A stretch of 64,000 nt of DNA from Caecitellus pseudoparvulus (taxonomy: Eukaryota > Bigyra: Bicosoecida). The stretch lies in assembly GCA_965644315.1 (NCBI GenBank), contig CBFFRQ010000093.1, positions 1 through 64,000 of the forward strand. Reading direction: 5' to 3'. A model generated the notes under the pieces. The model worked only from the letters and a program-made list of their open reading frames with translations. It ran no database searches and was not told where the DNA came from. The position numbers were made by a program, and so were the translations under genes. Below are positions 9,863-20,462 of the stretch, piece by piece. Positions within the stretch are counted from its first letter, which is position 1. Every line of letters starts with the position of its first letter.

Positions 9863-11429
9863 TCACAGCACCCGGCGCAGCACGGCATCTGCTCTCACCA
9901 CGCCCTCTGCAGCCTGCACCAGGCACGCCCCCGCCTCGTCGAAGGCCTGCACCATGGCATGGTCGCTCAGGGCCACGGCATCACTGTCCTCCGCGGCCCA
10001 GTGTCGAAGGCGGCTCGCCGGCCCTGGCGCAGGCTGTCCCACACCTTGCCCCACGCCCAGGCCACCGCCGTCTCCAGGGCAGCAGCGGAGGCGGCGCTGT
10101 GCTTGGGAGACCACGGACAAGGCGTGCTGGCGAGTCCTCGCACGCTTTGCAGCATGATTGACACGGCACTACCCTCCCCACTACCCTCCCCCTCCCCGCC
10201 TGCTATCCCGGCCTGCCATCCACTCCTTGCGCTGGGATGGGTGCCCCCTCGCGCCGCCGCGATCGCCCACTGCCTCGACACCTCCAGCGCACCAGCCAGC
10301 AGCGCGTGGGCCACTTCCCTACTCGGCGTTGCGGGGCCTGTCTCAGCGCTGCCTGAGGTGACGTGGTTGTCGCAGCACAGTACAGTGGGCACACCTGCCC
10401 ACCACAGCAGGGGCAGTGGGTGCTCCCAGTACTGTACAGCCTCGCCACGACGGGCGCTGCCTGCGACATTGGAAGTCAGGCAGACTTCCACTGTGGCGCC
10501 ACTGTCCAGCAGGAGCTGCAGCGTGCTCTGCTGCTTGATGGGGGCTTGTGCCCAGCAACTGCGCGCCAAGGCAGCCGCTGCCGCCGCCTCGCCATTTCCA
10601 CCGAATGCGCACAGGTGCGGGGCCACCTGCAGCGCATGCCCCACACGCTGCGGCAGGCAATCCAGCGGTCCTCGTAGGGCCGCCTCCAGAGACCCTCTCG
10701 AGCCAGGCCACTCCCCTGCGTGCACAGTGGCGCTACCGCCGTCTGCCCGGAAAGCGGCCAGTATTGGAAGCAGCCACGCCCCGTCACCATCAAAGGCCGC
10801 AGAGCATTCCTCCCCGGCTACATCCAGGCCACAGCCATAGCGAGTGGCTAGGGACACCATGTCCTCTGCGTGCTCGCTCCCCAGCGTCCGGAGAATACAC
10901 AGCGTCACGCGCGCATTGCTGCTCCCAGCCGGCAGCCCGCTGAGCACGGCCTGCAGAGCCTCCTCAGCCGTCATGCCTTGCAGAGTGTGCAGCTGTGGGC
11001 AGAATCTCAGCTCAGTGTAGCCCTGCAATGCAATGGGTCGTAGTTGTGCAGGGGCAAGCTGCGCAGTTGCCGGGCAGCACGGCGCACACGCACACAGCCA
11101 TCCTCGGAATTTGATGCGGAAATCAATGCTGCAGCTTCGCGAAGGGCAGGCGGGCTCTGAAGGACGCTGTTCATGAAATCGAACACTCCCAGGGAAGTGT
11201 TTGCCTGTATGCCCTTTGCCCCTGTGTCATCCCAATACTGGCTGATGTTGCGGGTCCAAATGGCTTCCTGCAACTGGCGTGCTGCGGAACTTGTGCTCTC
11301 CATGCCAGCATGCTGCAACAAGAACTTCAGCGGCACAGATCCATCCAAGTGGGTGTGCAAGTCAACCTTCCTTAGTTTCTTCGTGTGGGGCAGCAGCGCC
11401 TTCACGGCTCGTTGCCACACCTGCTGCAT
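9863..11429 (-). CDS. Adenosine deaminase family protein
   Basis: Purine salvage or nucleoside deamination enzyme of the metal-dependent amidohydrolase superfamily. Exon 1 (11429-11094, 112 residues) holds DLHTHLDGS, with His25 and His27 as predicted zinc ligands. A 71-nt intron (11093-11023) precedes exon 2, which starts with YTELRFCP and carries HAGEW (His213, Glu216), RVGHAL (His241) and CCDN (Asp330). These are the canonical ADA metal and catalytic motifs in order. The usual TDDP/CTDD doublet is CDN here. The 3' end is uncertain: the exon-2 frame stays open to 9967, but a small intron (about 10020-9965) would switch to a frame ending at 9863 and give a more typical ADA C-terminal helix. 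Start chosen at the ATG 22 codons before the HxH motif. Confidence 0.8.
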
Positions 11430-11781
11430 GCTGCCTTGGCAAAGGGGTGTGCGAGAGCTTTGGCTCCGGCTGGCTCAGGCTCCTGTTGCACTGGGCATGG
11501 CAGTCACCAAGTGTGCTGCTAGCAGCCCCAAAGTGAGTGCAGAATGAAGAGGTGTTGATATTTTTGCTCGTGGTCGTGTGTTTGCCCCAATTGCGTGGTG
11601 GCAATCAAATTATTCGTTGTGTTTCGCCTGTACTGTTCGAGTCAGTTTCTAAGATTCTGCTTTCTATTCTAACGGAAGACGAAGCTGGACTGTACTTGAC
11701 ATAAGAGAGTCTTCATCACTGCAGCTTACATGCTCAGGGCACACGCGAAAGTTCATTTTCAAACAGCAACCTTTGTCTATG
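11430..11781. other. AT-richer intergenic region
   Basis: This gap lies between the ADA start and the stop of the upstream EF-hand gene, both on the minus strand. It is visibly richer in A and T than its neighbours, especially at 11540-11770, and should hold the ADA promoter and the EF-hand 3' UTR. No coding signal or repeat is seen. Confidence 0.4.
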
Positions 11782-12597
11782 TTAGTCTTCCCCATCTGAG
11801 CCTTCCAAGGCAGCGACCGTCTCGATTACTGCTCGTGCGACAGCTGAAGCCAGCTGCATGATGCACTCGTGAATGTTGAGTCGATACGTGGCTACATGCT
11901 TCCAGGCACGTTGAAATTCGAGGTGGCTGACGTACCCGTCGCCGTTCTCGTCCATTAGAGCAAAGACTTCTGCGGCCAGCGCACCAGCGCCACCAGTCAA
12001 ACGGTGCTCCAGGGACTTCCACTCGGCCTCCACAAAGTCCCACAGGGTGCCATGCTGTACCCACCGATTCATGGCCATGGTCAGCACAGTCGAAGCGACG
12101 GCGCACTCTTTGCGGTTAGCCTGACCAGAGAGGCCGAGTAACCTGAACCGCATAACGAGGATCTCTAGCACAGTCTCCAGGACAGCCTGCACCGAGCCTG
12201 GCTCAAATGTGCGTGCCAGAACTTGCTCTACAAACATCCCCACTTCAGTTTCGTCAATGTCACCGCTTCCGTCAGCGTCCAGCACTTCGAAGGAGCCCAG
12301 GCGGAGGAACTCACTGAGCAGCTCCGCGGATTCCAGGCGCTCCGCCTCCTCCAACCACGCATCTTCGGCCAAGTTGTGATTCAAATCTACAAGCAGTTGC
12401 ATGGCTCCCTCCACCTCTTTCCCACCGTGCTCAACGTTGTGCTCGGCGCTCACCATGGCCCACATGTTTGTGCCTTGCGAGAAGCATTGCCGTTGCATCG
12501 CATCCTTTAACAGCCGCCTTTGCAGCCGTTTGCGCAAACGATCCGGGTCCCATGCAATGCCACAAGTTTCACTGAGGACTGGTGAGGTCGCTGCCAT
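11782..12597 (-). CDS. EF-hand calcium-binding protein
   Basis: An intronless 271-residue protein with two canonical EF-hand loops, DADGSGDIDETE at about residues 107-118 and DENGDGYVSHLE at about 216-227. Both have Asp at position 1, Gly at 6 and Glu at 12, so both should bind calcium. The remainder is mainly helical and Glu/Leu-rich, with an Arg/Leu-rich segment near the N-terminus. No myristoylation Gly, signal peptide or kinase domain is visible. The first in-frame ATG with good context is 12597; upstream in-frame codons have no ATG. It lies between ADA and the Myb gene on the same strand. The specific family is not identified; ciliary and centrin-related EF-hand proteins usually have four hands. 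Confidence 0.75.
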   Translation of the reverse strand: MAATSPVLSETCGIAWDPDRLRKRLQRRLLKDAMQRQCFSQGTNMWAMVSAEHNVEHGGKEVEGAMQLLVDLNHNLAEDAWLEEAERLESAELLSEFLRLGSFEVLDADGSGDIDETEVGMFVEQVLARTFEPGSVQAVLETVLEILVMRFRLLGLSGQANRKECAVASTVLTMAMNRWVQHGTLWDFVEAEWKSLEHRLTGGAGALAAEVFALMDENGDGYVSHLEFQRAWKHVATYRLNIHECIMQLASAVARAVIETVAALEGSDGED

Positions 12598-12723
12598 GGG
12601 GACGGCGTGTTGCGGAAATCGATTGCGTTGACTCCGGCGTGTAGGCAAGGGTCCTCGGCCGACTGCTGCCGTCTTCCTACCGACCTGGCACTGTGCTGAC
12701 AAAGAAGAAGTCGGGAAGTTAAT

Positions 12724-14412
12724 TTAGTCGCTGTCATCGCTGTCGTCTAGAATTGTACCCCCCCCGGCCACTGCCTGAGCAGGGAGTGTCGTTTGGTTGT
12801 GCTGCCCTGACACGTTGCCCCTCGCCTTGGAGCCAGCTCCGCGTGGCAGCGGGCTGCTTTCTGCGCTGCTGCTTGAGGACTCTTCTGCCAGGTCAAGGTC
12901 ACCCTGTAGCTTGCGTGCGATTGAAGACTGCCGCCGGTCCGCTGAAAAAGCCTGGTGTCGGCGACCTGCACTGGCCGTGCCATGCGCAGAATGCATATCT
13001 GTTGCGGACTGCGAACTGGAGCTGGAGTGCGAGCCAGAACTCGACCCAGAGCTGGACCCTGAGTCTGAGCTGGACCTCGAGTCCGAACTGGAGTGCGAGA
13101 GGGAATCCGACTGTCCGCCATGGGCTGTCTTCGGCGACAGAGGCCTGAACGCCGCTGCCTCTGGGAGATGCAAGGCACCACTGCCATCCACAGCGAGAGG
13201 GCGCCTTGGCAGCTTGGTGGCGGGGCTGGCGCTGGCATCCGAGGCCGTGTCTGGGTCTGAGGAGCCGAGCCCGGAGCTGCCCAGGCCGGCATCGGCCCGT
13301 GCCCTGTCGAGCAAGGTTGGGTCTTCAAACGTCTGCCGCAGGTATGCCTCCACCTTGTCAGCCAGGGCAGCGACGTCTCGTGAGACGAGCTTGGTGGCGC
13401 GCAGGCACAGCGCCCGGAAGCGACGCCTGCAGTCTGCGGCGGCGAGTCCAGTGCTGGAGAGGAGGTGCACCACGCCAGCCGCTACGCCGTGCCAGTCCAC
13501 GTGGTCCCACGACTCCTCGCCGTCGTCCACGACGTGCGCCAGGAGCACGGCGTCGGCGTACGGCGTCCACACGTGTTTGCGCTCCCGCAGGCCGAAGGAG
13601 CTGTACCACTTGGACATGCACTGCGCCTCGCAACGGGACTTCACAGCGCTGGCCACGGCTGGCCAGTGAATGCGCACCGCCCCCGGTTTTTCCACGTGGC
13701 CCTGCTCCTTCATGACACTCAACAGGCGCTCTTCCTCCGAGGTGCTCCACGGGCCATGCAAGATGCCTGGCGCATGTGCCTTGTACGTTTCGCGAACCAC
13801 GAGAGGGTGCCGCTGCATCATTTGAGCGATCTTCTTCCACTTGGGGCCATGAATGCCCACGAGGTGGCGCAGCTCCTTGATTTCTTCATCTGAAAATTTC
13901 CCCCTGTAGCTGTGTGGGTGCAGGAGGCGCTGAGCACGGGCCCGTAAACTCTGCGAAGCGGCGCTTGGCTTGGTGCGGTATTTGCTTGCGGAGACTGGTT
14001 CTGGCCACGCACCCTTATAGACCGTGACGTGAAGTGCTTGGAGATGTTCACCCAAAACCTGCCTTGGCCCTCAGCCTTGTGCTTGTTCACACTATCAAGG
14101 ATGACATCCTGACCGGACAAAGCGAGGCGCAGGTGCGGGAACAGCCGCCACCTTGGAAACAGCGGCATGGCTCACCTTTTTCGCCTCCTCATCCATGCCC
14201 CTCGCATCGCACTCGGCGTTGAACAGGTCCCGCAGCAGGTCATCCTCCGATTTAGACCACACGCCTCGTTTTAACTTGCTCTGGGCCGCCGGCAAGTCGG
14301 CGATCTGCCACGCCGACAACTCTTTGCCATCTTGGGCTGGCTCAGGTGCAGGTTGGCCAGCGTCCCCGCGCGGCCGCTTCCGCGCCCGGCGCCCAGAGCC
14401 CGCAGCAGCCAT
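12724..14412 (-). CDS. Myb/SANT-repeat DNA-binding protein
   Basis: Exons 14412-14176, 14108-14013 and 13950-12724 encode about 519 residues. The exon-2 donor could instead lie at 14022 with acceptor 13949. Residues about 48-110 form a first Myb-type repeat (RGVWSKSEDDLL), followed by RGKFSDEEIKELRHLVGIHG near 128 and HGPWSTSEEERLLSV as further repeats with spaced tryptophans. The order resembles the Reb1/TTF1/DMTF1 class of terminator or transcription factors rather than R2R3 Myb. An N-terminal basic stretch could be a nuclear localisation signal. After about residue 300 the protein is Ser/Asp-rich with a long serine run and ends in an acidic DDSDDSD tail. A rDNA-terminator role is possible by family but is not shown. 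Confidence 0.75.
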
Positions 14413-14499
14413 GGTACTGAAGCTCGCTGCTCTCACACTCTGCATGGAAGCATGGGCGTCGCACAGGAGCGTATGCATGGATTTTGCTGGCGCTCACGC

Positions 14500-16552
14500 C
14501 TACTGCTGCTGCGCGGCAGTCAGTGCCTCGTTTTCCTCACACGCAGCGGTGAAGTCCTTCACGGCCCGCACGTACGCACGCTGGGCAGCCTTGAGCTCAC
14601 CATGTGCTGATCGGGTCGTCTCCAGGGCCAGCCGCCGCTCTCGCAGAATGCCCTGCTGCTCGGCCAGGCTCGCTCGAAGGCCGTCCAACGCGCCGCCAAC
14701 AGAACTCATGAACTGCCCCGTTCCAGTCGTGGACTTCATCGCTGGCTCGAAGGTTTCGCCCATGGAGGACAGCAAGGAGTCCTCATGCTCCAGGTACTTG
14801 CGCCGAGCAGTGGTGGCGTTGAAAGTGGTGTAGTGCGCGCGCAACTCCTCCATCTGCCGCGCCATCGTGTCGTACAGCTCCATGAACCGCCGCTCGTACT
14901 GCAAAAGCTCCCCCCTGGACGGGACATCGTCAATCAACCGTTGCAGGCGGTCTACTTCCCGGCTGCGCCTTGCCAGCATGCCGCGCAGGCGTCTCTGCTT
15001 CGCCAGCGTTTCGCTGTAAGCCGCTTCGATTTCGGACAACCGCGCGCCATCCTTGGACTCGCTCTGTGATCCAGCTGCGCCATCAGCGGCCGCTGCAGCG
15101 GCGACTTTGAGGCCCGCCAGCTCTTGCTCGAGCTCCACAGCCTTGCGCCGGCAGTTGGCTTTGAACTCCTCCTCTTGCGTTGCAAGCGTGCCTTGCATGT
15201 GCTGCAACTTGCGAATCTTCGCAAACACTGCCCCTTGCCCCATCTCCTCCACCGAGTGGGCGATGGCATCCAGCGCCGCCTGCAACTTGGGGCCATACTC
15301 TCTGCGTTTTGACAGCTCCTGGCGCAGTGCTGCGCTTGACTCCTCCGCTGCGCTGGCTTCCTCCGCTGCAATGTCTCGCTTAGCCTCCGCCACCGCCAGG
15401 CGCCGGCGCAGGGACGCCACCTTCCGCGTATGAGCCTGAGCACGGCCCATGGCAGTGTTGGCCAGCAGTTCTCCCGATTCTGAGGCACGCTGCAGCTCCT
15501 CAGCCCGCGCGCTGTACTGTGCTGTCTGCGCACGCAGCGCGTCAGCCTGCAACGACAACACGCCACCCACAGCGTCTCCGCTCAGCCGGCTGCCACCGCC
15601 GCCGCCTGAGCTGGACATGCCAGACAAGATCTCCTCCTGCATGGCTTTGTCCTTCTCGGCTTGCGCCTTGGCGCGTGCCTCCGCCGCTTTCTGCGCCTTG
15701 GCCAGCTTGCGGTCGCTGGCGTGCTCCGCTGTGGCGCCCCCGCCCTGCCCCCCCTCGCCTGCACCGCCCATGATGCTGCCACGCTGTGTGCCAGACATGC
15801 GCCCCGTGTCAATGCGCTCGCCGTACTCCAGCAGTGCGCAGGCAATGCGGGCACCAGCGTCCAGGTTGCTGCGCCACATCCCGGCGTTTCTCCGGTACTG
15901 CCGCTTGGCAGCGTACCTGTCCTGCACTAACCCAAGGAAGTCCGTGCTATGAGGCACTACTGTTCGCGGGACAAAGTAGTTGGCTTCAAAGTGCGTCTCT
16001 GACCCAGCGCGGGCGGAAGCGCTGTGGGCAGCGCGGTACTCCAGCACCCTCGTGACGAGCCAGCGCACGACCGGCAGCATTGCGTCGAAGTGCTTGCCTG
16101 AAATCTGACTGGACTGCAAAGATGCAGGGCACCCCATGTCACGCAGCACGTCAATGACCTTTTCTCCAATGCGGCTGTGACAGAGCGCGGCAGAGCGGCG
16201 TGTGGGTGCTTGCCAGAGCTAAATGAAGCGCGGCACCAACATCTTCTTGCCCAAGGACAAGCTCTCGTCAAACTTCAGAGACACCGATGCAACGCTGCCA
16301 CTATTTGCAATTGCCCAGCACATGCCGCCGATCACCTATGGAGGGTGGGAGGCGCTTTGGATACGGCCAGCGCAAAGTGCACTGCACTTTGCGGCTTACC
16401 TTGTCGAAAGGCGTCAGCCCAGGCGCACGAGCCCGGAAGTAACCAGCTGACAGAAGAAGCCCCAGAACTTCAGCTAGTTTCGTCGCCTGCAACTGCGACT
16501 CCTCTGTGGACGTCTGGTCCTCCCCGCTGGCTGTGGCTGCGCTGCTAAACAT
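14500..16552 (-). CDS. CCDC93: CCDC93, Commander/CCC complex subunit
   Basis: Exons 16552-16400, 16335-16241 and 16174-14500 encode 640 residues, against about 630 in animal CCDC93. Introns are 64 and 66 nt. The N-terminal domain shows the family order: [19 protein letters not shown], then [11 protein letters not shown] after the first intron, then [16 protein letters not shown] and [17 protein letters not shown] after the second. The rest is long coiled coil. CCDC93 works with COMMD proteins and CCDC22 in endosomal recycling of membrane proteins. Splicing is well supported because each junction restores a family motif. It is divergent from plus-strand repeat gene copy 2. Confidence 0.88.
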
Positions 16553-17171
16553 GGTGTGTGGCCTTGCTCTCTGGCACGCGTCAGGCTCATGCACGGCCCA
16601 GAACGTGACAGTGACCGGTGATCCACCTTCACTGATAAGCTGAAGAGACCAGGTGGATCTGGAAGGTGAGCCAGGGCGCGGGTTGTGCCTCGCTCCTCGG
16701 AATGTGCGTGGCGCAGACTCTCAAGCCCTCTGCACATCATCGCACACGCAGCGTGCAGGGAGCGACCTCAGCGCCCCCCCCGACCTACCAGAGTGCACCC
16801 AGTCACACGCACACTCTGGAAAGCCCCGACCTCGCGTCATGCGGGTTGCACCAAGACATCCTCTCGGCTCGCCAAGTCACTGGCGTTGCTGCACGCGTCA
16901 AACTGCGCCAGCATGCAGACTCGCAAACTGGCCAATCCCAACATGACGCACACTTCGTACGTTGCAGCTTGACGTCGTGTAGGTGTGTAGCACGTTGCAT
17001 CCCAGCTGCAGGCCTGCCATGCTCTCCACAGCAGCCGGCGCAAGCCGGCAGAAGGCAAGTTGCGCGCTTGCGGAGTTAGCCAGCGCCGTGTGCAGCCCGG
17101 TGCTGGAGTGGCTGCGGCAGCCTGGGGAGCAGCAGTGGGCTGGTCGACCACGCACATCTGGGAAGGCTGTC
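16553..17171. promoter_or_regulatory. Divergent intergenic region, CCDC93 / repeat gene copy 2
   Basis: This interval must hold the CCDC93 promoter and the upstream region of repeat-gene copy 2. From 16786 it is part of the 3.37-kb duplication. The part at about 16675-16850 resembles 30605-30765 in another divergent intergenic region. No TATA-like motif was convincing. Confidence 0.45.
16675..16850 (+). repeat. Dispersed intergenic element, member A
   Basis: Blocks here match 30605-30765 in the same order: a GGTTGTGC block followed by CGGAATGTGCG, then a GCGCCCCCCCC run followed by CCAGAGTGC. By-eye similarity is moderate, with small gaps. The element straddles the left boundary of the long direct repeat (16786). 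It may be a shared promoter module or a remnant of a small mobile element. Confidence 0.4.
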
Positions 17172-20158
17172 ATGGCTGCGCAAGGTGGCAGCACTGTCGC
17201 TGTGCCGGCGCCAACTCCTGCGCCGAAGAAGGTTGCGGAGCTCGAGAGCTGCCGTTGGTGGCCAAGGTTGACTCCTGACGAGCAGGGGCAGCTGAAGCAG
17301 CTGCTGACCAAGCCAGAGGCAGCAGATGTCGATGGCAGGCTGTATGATGTGGCCAGTGTGGCCGTGCGCAGCAACATTGTAGGTGGGGCCGTGCTGGAGC
17401 GCTGTGCATGCGCAGCATCTGAGCACTTGCTTGGTGTGCAGGCTGGCCCGCACCTGGACACCATGGCCATCATGCTAGAGCCAGGCGTGTTGCGGGATGC
17501 GTACGCACTCTTGGGTAAGGCGACTGGTGGTCCTGATCCCCTCACGAGGCTGGGCACGTTTCTGGGAGTGTGCTTCCGGTTTCCTGTCGAAGGCTTGATC
17601 CAGTGGTTGGAGAGTGATGCAGCGCTCAAGGTCATTGGGCTGACTGACTCGTCTGGGGACGCCTTGCCAAGCAACCTGTGCGCTGTGTTGAAGGACAAGG
17701 TGAAGCGCCATGCCCTACAAGCTCAGCTGGCGTCGTACAGAGAAGTTGTCGAGGCGAAGTACGACGGATGCCTGGCAGCGATGGCGGCAGACACCAGGCA
17801 GCAGGTGACGGAGGCCATGGAGGCTATGGCGGAGGCGGGGTACAGCGACGAGGCAGTGCTGGTGGCGAAGCGTGCAGTTGTGGGAGCCTCGGTAGGTGAC
17901 GGCAAGCGTGGTCGCGGGTGTCAGGCGCACGCACCTGTGAATGTGCTTCCTTCGCAGCCATACGTGAAAGGTGAGGGAATGGCGGTGTTGTTCAGTGCAA
18001 AGCTGCTGGTGAAGACGCGGGAGGTGCTGGGGGCGCCTGACCATGATGTGGCTGGCGTCAAGCGGTACTTTTACTTCTGGCGCTATTGTATGACAATGTC
18101 CCTGCACGATGTAGCGTGTGCATTGCATGGACTTAGGTCGCTAGGGCCAGAGGGGATGGAGACTGAGACGTGGGTCAGCTTCGTGACCGAGCACCTGCAG
18201 CTGACAGCCCGAGAAGTGGAGTTGGAGGCCAAGCTGGGCAGCATGCGAGAGTTTGCTGAGAAGTTCGATGAAGTGGTGGCAAACAAGCGAGGGACAGCCA
18301 GGGCTGAGAGAGCTGTGCAGGAGTTCAAGGACGCAGGGGGGGATGATATGTACCTGTTCATCATCAAGTATGCATTTGCTTGGCGTGATGTGAGTGCTGT
18401 GCGGGCGTTCACGCCTGTGCTGCGAGCCGCTAGGCAAGCACGTGAAGCCGCTCCAAGCACAGGTAAGCAGTCGGGTAGATGCTCTGGAGGTGTGGCTGCG
18501 TCCTGATCTGGCAGGGCAGGTCTGTCGACTGCTGGGTGCGCCTGTTTGGGATGCTCCAGCAGTCGAGCGCGTCAGAGGCTTTTTGGTCATCTGCATCAGC
18601 GCAACCGCTGAGTGGCTGCTTCCGGGGGTGAAGAGTGGCCAGTTTGGACGATCCTTTGGTGCTGACGAGGCGGCATGGGCCACGTTTCTCGCTGAGCACC
18701 TGAGACCAGTATTGCACGAAGCGGCGCTGAAAGCCAAGCTGGACACGATGCAGCCATACATTGACAGGTTCGACGAACTGCTGGAGACGTCGGGAGCCTC
18801 CTCCAAGACTGCCAAGGCCTTGCAGAAGCTGAAGGATGCAGGGGGCCATGATGTCTATGTGTGCATCGCCAAGTACGCCTATATGCGTTCCATGGTGAGT
18901 GCAGCGCAAGCGCGTCGTCTGTGCTGTGCGGTGTGGAGACCCATCGCTTGTGCCCGCTCCGACCACAGTGCAGCAGGCTGGACGCGTTTGGGGTGTTGCT
19001 GCGTCCTGAGCTGGTGAAGCGGTCGTACGAGGTGTTTGGATGTCCTGAGCATGACACATCGGTGATCGAGGACCACCGCATGCACTTGCTGTGTTGCATG
19101 GACCAGCCTCCTCACACCATGAGGGAGACGGTGTACGGCGGGACTCTGCTGCACTTCACCAGTGTTGACAGGGACAAGTGGCGCCGGCTGCTTTTCCGGT
19201 GTCTGACAGTCATGTGCCAGGAGGTAGATGTGAGCTGCAAGGTGGCCAGCATGCAGCGCTCGGTGGAGCAGGACTTTGGTCCGGCCCTTGCCTCTGTCTC
19301 GGCGGAGGACCAAGGGAGGGTCGAAGACGCGCTGGCAGCTGCCTCCGAGCCAGGTGTCGACCAAGGTGCAGTGGCCATGGTGCAGTTCGCGTTCATGACG
19401 ATCGAGGTGCGTGCTTGTGCCGTGTCTGCTCGCTTGCTTGGTCGACAGTGTGTGTGCTGTGCAGCCGTCCACAGCCCCCACCCGCCACCTTCACAGGGCG
19501 ACATGAAGAACACAGACATGCTCGTGGCGCTGCTGCATCCTGACATGCTGGAGCGCACTCACAGCGTGCTGGCTGCAGGTGTGCAGAGCGAAGCCAGCGT
19601 GGAGCGCCACGTGGCCTTCCTGAGACAGTGCATGACAGAGCCACAGCGCCCCATGACGGACGGGGAGCGCTGCCGCCGCTTCCCGTTGCCTGACGGCGTG
19701 TGTGCCGAGGAGCTCGATGCGCTGTTGGCGGACCTTGGCTTCGGGGACCCGCGGTCGGAGGCTCCTGCTGAGCCTGCTGGGCTGGGTGACGTGCAGTGGG
19801 GGCAGGCAGAGTGTGGCGCCTTGCCGCGGCCAGGCGAGCATGTGCCTGCCATGGTCAGTGTGCGTGCAGGGTAGGGCCAGTGTGTGGTGAGGTGCCACGC
19901 GCGTCGTGGCCAGCCCTGGTGCCGAGTGTGGCGCAGGGTCGCTGCCGTTCCATGTGCCGTGTCCGGTGCCTGGTACGCTGCGATGCGCCATGAGTGACAG
20001 TGAGACCAGGCGCCTTGTGGAGACCGTGTGCTGCAGGGGCAGCCTTGGTTGTGCTGGCGTAGCTGTGTTGCGAGTCTGCGGCCGAGTGTGCGGTGTGTCA
20101 AGTCACGGGCACGTGCCGATGTGCAGGAGCGCATCGGCCGGTGGCCTGGCCATGTGGG
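16786..20158 (+). repeat. Long direct repeat, copy 2
   Basis: This is the partner of 1-3373 at constant offset 16785. Differences are substitutions only at all points checked. They are unevenly spread: few in the second intron (2 of 66), about a quarter of positions in a 100-bp patch of exon 3. Beyond 20158 the sequence is unrelated to that after 3373. Confidence 0.9.
17172..19874 (+). CDS. Exon-per-repeat solenoid-like protein, copy 2
   Basis: Same structure as copy 1: exons 17172-17378, 17442-17891, 17958-18389, 18463-18894, 18969-19406 and 19497-19874, 778 residues, all phase-0 introns. Compared with copy 1, exon 2 has about 9 replacements in 150 residues, but the first 60 residues after the exon-3 loop motif have about 17, and exon 4 has a tight cluster (SATAEW against SYSPEQ) at the equivalent repeat position. 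The in-frame TAG of the second intron is AAG here, so retaining that 66-nt intron would insert 22 residues without truncation; the first intron (63 nt) is likewise open in both copies. Both copies keep intact frames, splice sites and stop, so both look functional. Function unknown. Confidence 0.75.
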
Positions 20159-20462
20159 ATGTGCACGCCGAGTCTGACGCGTGCAGTGATGTACTGTTGT
20201 AATGTATTGTTATACTACTCATAGGAGTGTGCATTTTCATTCCTTGTGCCTCAGGTCGAGCGGGATGCCCCCGAATTGCGTGCCTCTACGCCTGTGAGAG
20301 AGAGGCACACAGGCGCCAAGCTAGGAAGATCGAGTCCGAGTTAATCAGCGTTCAAACATTACATTTTTCACCTCACAAGTAACCCACCTCATGAGCTCAT
20401 TCTCGACGCATCATTGAGCTGCTGTTGTGCACCAGCGCTGAGCGTGGCAGGTGAGCCACAGC
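19875..20462. other. Intergenic region between repeat gene copy 2 and ZNHIT3-like gene
   Basis: Up to 20158 this is the 3' part of the long direct repeat. From about 20180 to 20400 it becomes AT-richer and probably contains the polyadenylation region of the repeat gene and the promoter of the zinc-finger gene, both on the plus strand. No coding sequence is recognised. Confidence 0.4.

Noticed and set aside
9620-10840. Long plus-strand frame continuing from the NAT10-like fragment across adenosine deaminase
   Set aside because: After about 9618 this frame is antisense to clear ADA motifs and becomes Pro/Ala/Ser-rich. Only the first part, and the Lys-rich tail in another frame, look like real protein sequence.
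12797-13669. 290-residue plus-strand frame with Glu/Leu repeats opposite the Myb gene
   Set aside because: It is the complement of the Ser/Asp-rich tail of the Myb protein, whose Myb repeats define the coding strand.
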